A stretch of 64,000 nucleotides of DNA, from positions 1 through 64,000 of the forward strand of contig VDFB02187445.1 of NCBI GenBank assembly GCA_007258455.2. Reading direction: 5' to 3'. Within the stretch, counting starts at the first letter, position 1, and each line of letters begins with the position of its first letter. Of this stretch, positions 55,769 through 64,000 are shown one piece after another. The notes under the pieces were generated by a model, which was given only the letters and a program-made list of their open reading frames with translations, searched no databases and was not told where the DNA came from. The position numbers and the translations under genes are program-made. The DNA comes from Sequoia sempervirens. Taxonomy: Eukaryota > Streptophyta > Pinopsida > Cupressales > Cupressaceae.

Positions 55769-58700
55769 ATGAAGTTCACTAGTAAGGGTTCGCAGCCACA
55801 GTCCAAGATCAAATCTAAATGGGACAACATCGTGGACATTGACCTTGGCCATGTAGACTTTGATGATTTTAAGAAAAGGATGTACGGAAGTGATGGATTT
55901 TTACCTACGCCAATTGCAAGAAGGATGATGTGCAATGGCATTGTTCATGCAGCTGGATTTCTGCTAGCAAAAGAATGTCCAGAGCTCATGGTGGAATGTG
56001 CATTGCACTATAATGCACAAGAAAGACAGATTGAAGCACTTGATGGAAGGATATTGGCATATTTAACTAAGCCTGCTATACAAGAAACATTTGGAATCCC
56101 AACCTACCACCAGACATCTTATCGAACGAAGGATGATGCACAAAAACTTTATGAAGATCAACAAGGCCTTTGTACATCAAATATGAACAAGTCCTGGTTG
56201 GAGAAGCCCAGACCCATTGCCGAAAAGATGCCCAAGAAGTTGTCCAGAACTGATTTTAAAGAAGAATATGGAGATATTGTTTTGCTACTGAACATAATTG
56301 TGGGCAATCCTCAGGGTGCGCCCTTTGAAACCTGGATGTATTATTTCATTGATGAAATAACTTCTGGGGTGAAGATTTTCAACTGGTCAAGGATGATTAG
56401 TGACAGTCTTCACGGGCAGTTGGTCAACCTAGAGAGAACCAAAACCTTCCATATGAGTTCTTATGTCATATATCTACTTGCTAGAACCTACAAATATGCT
56501 GGCCTGATTTGCAAAGGTGTAGTTGGCAATGGCGAAGGAGAGTTCAAGTCCTACGATTGCTATTTGTAGTTGCAGTTGAAGGAGAAGTCACACTTTAGAT
56601 GGGTGCATGATGCCTTTCTTATGTGTATCACTTAAATTCTCCAAGACGAAACACATCAGAGGCTCACTCGTGAGGCCAAAAGTTTGATCGACAGATATGG
56701 ATCCTAGTTCATCCAGTTTCCTAGATTTACATACATCAGGATTCAAGGATTCACAGGTCGCCCATACAGATTGCCAATCTATCCTACAAACAAAATGGTT
56801 TTGTTGGAAGTTTTGAGGCAATTGGAGACATATCAGAGTATTCAAAGGACCAAGCAAAAGGCCTCCATTACTTTACCTTTCTTCATCGACAATATGGAAG
56901 AATCATGTCCATCAGCGCAAGCGGTAGAGAGTGCTTGATTGGAGATACAAAGATACCCGTTCATATCCTACAAGCCTAGAGTTGACTTCGATCCACTTCA
57001 TCACATTGGAACTGTGGATGGAGGGAAATATAAACACAGAATTGACTTAGAAGACTTTTGGGCAAATGCCACTAATGAATATGACATAAGAAAAAGACTG
57101 TGGTCAAGGCTTCCATTGGATATGATTAGAACAACATAACTCTTCTGAGTACCCGATCAGTTGGAGGATGATGGAGTATATGTGTAGCTGGGCTTTGATG
57201 AAAGGCAACCGCTTCCTCCTGTGAGATGGTTTGAGCTTGAGCTTGGTGACCTGACAACATTCATGAGGCTTGTGTTCAAATATTCCCAATGGTGGATGGA
57301 TCAACAAGTGGAAATTTTATGGCAAAGGAATGTGCCATTCACATATGACTTAATGGGTGATGCAGAGTCTTGTTCTTCAAATGCTGGTGCATCTCATGGA
57401 GGTGAACCAACGGATGTTGCCAACCTGAGAAAGAGAAAAGAAATTAATGAATCTGTAAAGCAGAACAAGAAGAAAGCAATAGATGAAGGACCCACTCAAA
57501 AGAAGCAGAAATCCAAGCCCCTTCATTCGGCTACATCCAAAAATGTAGATGAAATATTAATCATGGAAGAAGAGTCATGGGAGCAATTCAAATTTCCTTT
57601 GCCAACTCGAGAAAAGGATATGGAGCCAGTACAACTGGAAGATGATGGTCATCACTACCCTACAGGCATGAAGATTCTGGTATTAGAAGATGATATGGAT
57701 ATTGTGGACAGAGAATTCGAAGAGGGAATGATTTCCGCCCTCAAAGGAATTCAGGAAAGCTCATCTGTACAGGAAATTCAAGATATGTAGGAAATTCAAG
57801 ATGCACAAGAGGTTTAGGACGTGCAAGACATCCAAGGAAATTAGGAAGATGGAATTGAACAATCAACAATCCCAAATTGGTTGAAAGAGAGACTAAAGAT
57901 AAAGGTGCCAGCGGAGATGCCAGAAAAAGATGATACTGCAGACTTCTTGGCGAGGCTAGAACAGATTGCCACAAGGAAGCCAACCAAGAAATTTTCTACG
58001 ATACAGAGAGACGAAGTTGGTAACCGTACAGTGCATATTGCAGTACCCACCGTTGAGAAACCACAAGATGAAATTTCCCCAAGTGAATATGCCATTACAA
58101 TTATTGACATTGGTTCGACAACAAAAGGACAAGAGGTTGAGGACCTGGATAATTTTGTCACCACCATCAAGTCTAGGCTAGAAAAGGAAGTGGTGAAGAA
58201 AAGAGAATATAAAAGGGAGATTGAGCGCCTAAAAGAATACATCCAACATTTAACCAGGCCACTCAATCAAGGTGACCAATCAGTCCCTCCACTTCCAAAT
58301 TCTTCACAAGAGCCGGGTAGAAATTTCGAAGAAGAATTGACTACCGCCAGGGAAACAAAGGAATGGATGGCAGGCAAGAAGGAAGAGGCAATGGCATTCG
58401 TTGAAAAGTTGGCATATGTGTATGGGCAAACTGCCTCTTTGTTCTCACGAGTGGCAAACTTGGCGGAAGCATGGGATGGCCTCCAAGACATTCAAAGTAA
58501 AATTATCCCATGTTTTCGAGAAATAAAGGGCATTTCGAAGTAAAGATTGATCGATGAAAAGATCATTGAAGCTGGAGCTGCATACGATTTTAGGAACTGG
58601 TATTTTGCATTGGTCTCGCGAGGAGAAGTTTTGGAAAGAGTAAAGGCAGATGGCGCCAAAGTTGAGGAGCAAGTAAAAGGGATCCAAAGTAAAATTTTCC

Positions 58701-59038
58701 AAATGGCTGCGGATGTGCTTGATAGAGACATTGTCCGGAGAAAACACTTGTAGTCGGAAAATTTGAAGGATAAAGTTCAAGAGATTTTCTTTGTTGGGCC
58801 AATCCTGAAAGAAAATCTGACTAAGGCATACAGCTTCCTGACCGTCCGAGACACCTTCTTGCTGTAGGAATCGGGATGGGTGATCACCTTTGTAGAATGT
58901 GCAAAAAGTTTAGACTTGCTGGAGTACAAGGTTGACGCGCTGCCGGACTTCACCATGGAGGAAGTCAGCATGATCGCATCCAGGTTCACTGAACGTAATG
59001 CTTTGGAAGTGGATAAGGATGCAACTCCCAGTGCATGA
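55769..59038 (+). pseudogene. Family X long ORF, copy X2 (1,089 codons, point stops only)
   Basis: From ATG 55769 (MKFTSKGSQPQSK) to the stop at 59036-59038 the whole region is one frame, with about a dozen in-frame stops and no frameshift. The N-terminal part ([78 protein letters not shown]) suggests a PF20167-like plant transposon protein domain; this is a weak inference. An acidic and Lys-rich middle follows, with KQNKKKAIDEGPTQKKQKSK as a possible nuclear signal, then a probable coiled coil ([20 protein letters not shown], near residue 795). A helical C-terminal region ends DKDATPSA. Several stops are TAG where X1 has CAG. The function is unknown. Confidence 0.85.
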
Positions 59039-60009
59039 GTTCTCTGCAGTTAACTGATTGTTGTTTAGGCAACCCTAATTAGGGTTTTGTTATCTTAAAT
59101 TTGGGCCGTTAATCTCATTTTGATCTTGGCCATTCATTGTAATCTTGAAACTCTATATAAACCCCCCCCTCTCTCATTTGATTATTAGAAATTAGAGAAT
59201 TTATTAGGGATTAGAGATTAGAATCATTAGAGGAGATTAGAAGAGATTGTAGAGAATAAGAGAGAGAGTTCTATGAAATTGTTGCTGAAAAACTATTGTG
59301 ATAATAAAGTTCATAATGCACGAGATGCTTTGAATCCTTTTATTGTCAAATGGTTGCATGGTTGCATATTTCTCTTCCTCGTAAAGTAGATTTGAATTAG
59401 AATTCTATTTAAAATGCATGTTAAGGGAATGATAGGTTGATAGTAAAGATCAGTGAAACTAGGCTCATGCTTTCTTTGAATGGATGTTTTCATTCAATGC
59501 GTAAAGTTAGACTGAGCTTTTGATGTGGATGCTTCAATGTTTACTTCGAATAATGTTGTTCTGTTGATGGTTTTGTTCGTAGTAAAGAAATCTTAAGCAC
59601 AAATCCTAGAAGATTGCACTTGCTTGGTGTAGTTGTCGTTTAGCGTGGCGAAACAAAGTATTGTTTATTTAGTTTCACTCGATCCTTGCCGTCTCTTGAT
59701 TTGTAGGAATAGCATAGGACTTCTAAACCCTTACTCTTTTTTCACTTTTTTATTTGAAGTCAGAAAAATTCCAAAATGAGATTGCATTCGTGTCTTTGCT
59801 TTTCTAATTAACTTACCAAAGTAAATCCCTTTGTGTTCCCGGCAAACCACAATGACCACAGAGCTTATCCACACCTAACTGAAACATTGGAATTGTTGTA
59901 TGATCTTTCTTGCAATCTTAGCATATGAGGTAGTTTTTCAAGAGGGGATAGAGCGTCTTTGGACACTTTATTCTAGAGTGTTTGGTGTGTCATAAAACAC
60001 GCATCAACA
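59039..60009 (+). other. X2 right-end noncoding region with TATA box
   Basis: About 970 bp follow the ORF. CTATATAAA lies at 59153-59161, then a C-run and CT-rich tract, then a conserved leader-like stretch (GTTCATAATGCA, GTAGTTGTCGTTTAGCGTGG) also present at 27400-28350 in X1. The arrangement resembles the U3/R border and R-U5 of an LTR. Confidence 0.6.
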
Positions 60010-60014
60010 GGTAC

Positions 60015-61700
60015 CCATTTACAAATAAATCTCTCACAAACAAAGCAATACATAAAAACTTGTAGGAAAAGAATCCTCTCCAAAGAGATAAAAGATGAAA
60101 AAGTGAAAGAAGGAATGATTCAACATGATTGCTCAAGAACTACTTCCATCACCAATGTATAATAGATATCTCCTCCATAGGAGAGAAAACGATAGACCAT
60201 GCAACCTCCCCCGCAATGTATAATCTCCTGCAATAATGGTAGATGCTCGAGAAAAGATAATGATGCTCCAAGAACATTGAACAATATTCCTCTGGGAAGA
60301 AACAAAACGAAAGATGTTTGCAAGATGTCTTCCCATTTTAGATGGAAATATGAGAGAAGAAAGATCATGATGGATAATGTCTTTTAAGATTGCTCAAGTG
60401 TTGCCTTGTTGGTATCAAAGGATGCTGTGATCAAATTAGGTACAAGCCTAATCAATGAAGAAGGTGACAAGCCAAGATCATATGGAAACAAATGAAGAAC
60501 AAGATCTAAAGACAGATGACAGGACAATAGCTATGATTGGGTTTACATCAAAGAGGAGATGGTTGTCCTCAATAGTGTCCTCCAAGTTTGCAAGATGGGA
60601 CTCACAAAACAAATATACAATATCTATCAAGTACCCATCTTGATTTACTAAATTTGGAAGATTGATATGTACCTATTGCAAAGAATCACTTGAAGCAACA
60701 AGTAATGGAGATGCGATCTCAATGTATGTTATTTAACTATATTGGCCACTCCATGATGTTGTGTTCAAATGTGAACACTTGGAGATGAATCTACCATGCA
60801 AAGGTCAACCTTAGGCTATTGACTTACAAAAAAGGAAGATGAAGCCTTTGAATTTGGATTAGGAGTTAGAATTCAAAGAATCAATGGATGTCTCTATAGG
60901 AGGAGAAGCAACAACATGAGAAGCCTCAATGTCATCACAAGGATCAAGACTTGTCAAATAATCAAGCTCCTCATTTGTATCATTGTCATATGGTAGGTTA
61001 TCGTAGTCATCAAGGGATACAAGAGTGCCCATATAGGATTTGTAGGGAATGAATAGTGATACAAGTCTTTGTAGAACTCTGAAATTTTGCTCTAAAGAGT
61101 GTGTGGGTGCTTGATATGTGAGATGGGACACATAGTGTCAAAATCAACATTGCTACCAATAAATCCTAGGACATGATTGTTTTCAATTTCCCATGCTATC
61201 TTCCTGTTATGAGTACTTGGTTCAAGGACAAGTCCATAGAGATGGGGCAAGAGATGAAGCTACTTGAGATGTTTCAGGACATTATCTTGCCAAGACTTAC
61301 AATTTCCTTTGTTTAGAGACCTAGGGTGATTACAAAAGGATGAATTGAAAAATCCATGATTTACAATGATAGACCCTTGATACAACAATTAAAGATCAAA
61401 ACATGTGAAATTGGAACCCTCACAACATAAAAAATGGCCCCATATTTTGTAAATTGGTCAAAGTACAAGTCAGAATAGAAAAATAGAATTCAAACCAAAA
61501 TAACAAGTACTTAGGAAAAATCATGAAAATCCAAGTGGATGGCTGCAAAAATCCTGGGACTAGCTTTCAGTGGAAAATCCAACTGAAAGCTAGTCCCAGT
61601 CACTGGCTGCCAATGTGTGGTCTGTTTCACACTAGGATGAACCATATGAAACGTCTTTGTGATAAATCTCTAAGAAAGGGAAGGAAATCACAAATTTGCA
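60015..61700 (-). other. Internal region of element 6, no coding motif recognised
   Basis: This 1.7-kb region lies between the X2 insertion and the primer site. The longest minus-strand frames (60859-61131, 60120-60368) show no gag, RT or integrase motif. It carries a perfect 18-bp hairpin near the primer site. Confidence 0.6.
61554..61599. repeat. Perfect 18-bp inverted repeat, 10-base loop
   Basis: CTGGGACTAGCTTTCAGT (61554-61571) is exactly complementary to 61582-61599, around the loop GGAAAATCCA. It lies about 100 bp inside the primer-binding site of element 6, so it would fold in the leader of the element RNA. Confidence 0.95.
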
Positions 61701-61712
61701 ACTATGATACCA
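61701..61712 (-). other. Primer-binding site of element 6
   Basis: On the minus strand TGGTATCATAGT directly follows the 5' LTR. It shares the first eight bases with the initiator tRNA-Met site. Confidence 0.65.
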
Positions 61713-62009
61713 TGTAAGAGGTGATAGTGAATTCCATAGAAGTCAGGCATCACTTGCAACCAAAACAACCTTCCACACAAGAGAAGCAATGGAAATGCTA
61801 TATTGCCAAAAAAGGGATACAATGCATATAGGCAAGGGTGGAACTTAGGACTGACTCAAATCATGACAAGTGTCTTAATTCTATGACTTGAGACACAAAT
61901 ATTAAATAACCTAAGACAAAAGCAAATGTCCTAAGTAAACTTAAGTATAGTAGTGTGATTATGTCCTAATGTGAAACCTGTTAAGTGGTATACCTTGTTC
62001 ACACCAATA
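61713..62009 (-). repeat. 5' LTR of element 6
   Basis: The uninterrupted 297-bp LTR runs from TGTAAGAGGTGATAGTG to TTGTTCACACCAATA on the + strand. It provides the empty-site reference for the element 4 and copia insertions in the other LTR. Confidence 0.75.
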
Positions 62010-63085
62010 GAAAGTGTCAATTTAATAAAGCTAAATGAAATCAATGCATATGAGACTTATGAAAACAATTAATTATAAGCTATTGAATGATTTTTTGTAT
62101 GATATTCATGAGAATGACAAGAAGGTTTAAATAAGTATAGAGTATTTGGCATTGAACAAAGTCAAGTATTGTAATCCACTACTGATTTCATACATTGAAT
62201 TTATGAAGGAAAACAAAGTAAGAGACGCTGACAAATTATCCCATTAGAATACCTGCAAACACCTTACTATAGAAAAACAGAATGGATCAAAATATAGGAA
62301 GTAAAGACCAACAAGGAAGAATATTTATCTGAGTAAATAAGATAATGTCACCCCAGTAATGACAAATAGTATGCAACAATAGTCAATAATGTATACAATG
62401 TGTACACTGCATATGGTGCCCGATGATGAAAATTTACAGAAGAATCTGTCAAAATGGCAAAAAGAGTTTGTTAAAAGGGTCTGCCTTTCTTCATTGAAAA
62501 TTGGCATAAAAAATGTTATTGCTGCAGGTCCGAATGACTTGGAAATGTCCTGAAATGGTGGGAAAGAATTGCTGAAAATGGTTATATTTCACAGCTGTCA
62601 AAAAATATGTTTCTCAGGGCAAGAAAATGACAGGTGGGTGAGAAACATCCATTAATTCCACTATTCCTTTCTTGGCCCAAGAAATGGAAACACCTATGAG
62701 AGGTTGTGTTTCTTGCAACATGTATGTTAAATGTCTTAATCAGAAGTCATAATAATGATGCACAAATTAAATAAAATATTAATAGTCTAACAAAATTTAA
62801 GGAGATTTAGCTAGTTAAGTTGGAAAACATTTAAATGAAATTGAAATTTTAATGTAATTAAATATTGAGCTGATTGCACACTTAAAAAGAAAACCATTGT
62901 TCCTTGAGCATCATAGATGATGAATGCCATTCCCCTTGTTGTTGGTTTCATTTATGACCATTTATGCTCTTAATAATAAAATGTGTTGTTTCTAACACTA
63001 TAAATACCTTCCCCTCATTAATGGGAAGCAAGTATCCAAGGTGGACTCTGCTACAGCTAGATGTTTGCCACTAGCCAGCAATGGA
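62010..63085 (+). other. Intron 8, right part: no gene recognised
   Basis: This is AT-rich DNA without exon, RNA gene or repeat borders that I can support. Confidence 0.55.
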
Positions 63086-63088
63086 TTG

Positions 63089-63530
63089 AAGCTGAACTTT
63101 GATTGAGCCTTGAAAGATAATATGAGGGAGGCTGGGGCAGGGTGCTTAATTATTGACTAGGATGGAAATTCGGTAATAGCTACAAACAATGAAGCAGAAG
63201 TTTGGGAACTAGTGGAAGGCCTTTGGCGGGCTACCCAATTGTGGCTACCATCGCTATAGGTCAAAGGCAACTCCATTCATCTTCTCTGCAAGGAAGAAGG
63301 CTATTTCCCTTGCTGAAAGAAAAGTGCAATCCTAAAAGAGTTCAGGGAGTTAGTGGTAAGAATTTCTAAGATAAGGTTTGACCATTGCTTTAGGGAAGCC
63401 AATCACCCTACAAACCTACTAGCTAGTGCGGGAACTGCCCAAAGCTCCTTCTCCCCGAGCAGGAAGGTTTGGCTAACATTGTTGCTTGGGATTCACTTGC
63501 AGGTGTGGCCAATCCCTAGCCATAGGGATT
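63089..63530 (+). pseudogene. LINE-type RNase H domain remnant
   Basis: The frame from 63089 reads KLNFD, AGAGCLIID, TNNEAEVWELVEGL, RFDHCFREANHPTNLLASAG, with four stops. This is the RNase H domain (RVT_3 type) at the C-terminal end of plant L1-like LINEs. The first catalytic Asp (in NFD) and Glu (in NNEAE) remain. The third site reads VKGNS instead of the usual GDS, and the last Asp is replaced in HPTNLLA. An A-rich stretch follows at about 63530-63570. The reverse transcriptase upstream is missing, so this is a 5'-truncated, decayed copy. Confidence 0.75.
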
Positions 63531-63570
63531 AAAAACAAATAAAACTAATAAAATAAAAATAGAAGTGGTA

Positions 63571-64000
63571 AAAATGAAAAATAATGGTAAAATGTTCTAT
63601 TGTATATATTTATGTAGGTAATAGCCCTTGAATGGCTAAATGGGACATTTTGCATGTGCTGTTATAGGGTTGATCAATCTTCAATAAATAAGAGGGGCAT
63701 GTGGCTACCACCATATCCCTCCCTCACTTCAGAACCCTTTCCTAACAATACTTTAAGCACAACATTTGGACCTTTTTGATGCCTCCCTTTGTGTGTTAAC
63801 TCTTTTCAGTAGAGCAGTTTCTAACAAGAGGATTTGTATGGTATACCACATTGTAGATATGATGGACTATGGGCTTGTTATGGGCATTTTGGGTGAGGAG
63901 GTGCTTGCAAACAAGCTAGGGTTAAAGTGAATGAAATGTTTCATGATAAATTATTTCCATTTGCACTAGGCACAAAGAATTTTTGAAAGGTGAGTTATTA
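63571..64000 (+). other. Intron-like DNA to window end: nothing seen
   Basis: No coding or structural feature was recognised in this last stretch. Confidence 0.5.

Larger units (their letters stand above)
53743..60009 (+). mobile_element. Family X unit, copy X2 (6.3 kb)
   Basis: The second copy of the unit at 22207-28350 also runs TGTTGTGACC to GCATCAACA. It has a perfect 5-bp duplication GGTAC (53738-53742 and 60010-60014). It lies in the internal region of element 6. It keeps the same order: CCCCATTACAAATGGGG hairpin near the left end, AAGTCCGCCC array, long ORF, TATA box, right end. Two independent insertions with different target duplications show that the borders are those of a genuine mobile unit. 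No polymerase or integrase is present. Confidence 0.85.
41415..62009 (-). mobile_element. Non-autonomous LTR element hosting nested insertions (element 6)
   Basis: Removing later insertions leaves a small minus-strand LTR element. Its 3' LTR pieces are 41415-41518, 46009-46162 and 53567-53637; its internal pieces are 53638-53742 and 60015-61712; its 5' LTR is 61713-62009. LTR starts align over 17 bases (TGTAACAATTAATAGTG versus TGTAAGAGGTGATAGTG) and both copies contain CTTCCACACAAGAGA and GACTTGAGACACAAATATTA. A polypurine-type run (CCCCTCGCTCCCC on the + strand, 53640-53652) and a primer site (61701-61712) adjoin the LTRs. Flanks TAAAG (41410-41414) and GAAAG (62010-62014) match in four of five bases. 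The internal part is only about 1.8 kb with no reverse transcriptase, so it relied on another element. Confidence 0.75.

Noticed and set aside
40393..64000. C-terminal exons of the reductase
   Set aside because: No splice-bounded block with the expected Ile-Gly-Tyr region or later family motifs was found. They probably lie beyond the window.

Overview
The window looks like nuclear DNA of a plant with very long introns and a dense load of nested LTR retrotransposons. A conifer or other gymnosperm is the best guess, inferred from intron size, Ty3/gypsy chromoviruses with LTRs of 1.2-2 kb, and heavy nesting. No tRNA, rRNA or CRISPR array was recognised.

One host gene is present, on the + strand. 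Eight in-frame exons between 17854 and 40392, all with GT..AG borders and compatible phases, encode the middle of a mitochondrial NADPH:adrenodoxin (ferredoxin) oxidoreductase (MFDR/FDXR/ARH1 type). The N-terminal FAD-binding exons and the C-terminal exons were not found. The gene therefore probably runs past both ends of the window, with introns of at least 17 kb upstream, 17.8 kb (intron 3) and at least 23.6 kb (after the last exon seen).

Layout. 1-11136: a + strand gypsy gag/protease fragment, a truncated LTR (A), then a minus-strand chromovirus (2462-11136) whose two LTRs (B and C) do not match well. 11137-17853: unassigned intron-like DNA with a copia-like LTR end, a 309-bp tandem duplication, an (AT)n tract and a zone of ATTCGCCA hairpins. 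17854-18445: exons 1-3. 18446-36268: intron 3, holding a + strand chromovirus (21704-34870) whose 5' LTR was split by a 6.1-kb unit called here family X (X1, 22207-28350). 36269-40392: exons 4-8. 40393-64000: an intron containing a minus-strand non-autonomous LTR element (41415-62009). That element has been split by another non-autonomous LTR element (41519-46003), by a Ty1/copia element (46163-53561, itself split by a solo LTR at 46861-48374), and by a second family X copy (X2, 53743-60009). A decayed LINE RNase H domain lies near the right end.

The most interesting item is family X. Two copies have TGTTG..CAACA ends and perfect 5-bp target duplications. They contain a 41-bp-period AAGTCCGCCC array and one long open frame (about 1,089 codons in X2, broken by point stops) with no reverse transcriptase or integrase. 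A TATA box lies near the right end. They read like giant solo LTRs that carry a gene in U3, or like a non-autonomous unit of another kind. The uninterrupted LTR of the host chromovirus supplies the empty site for X1.
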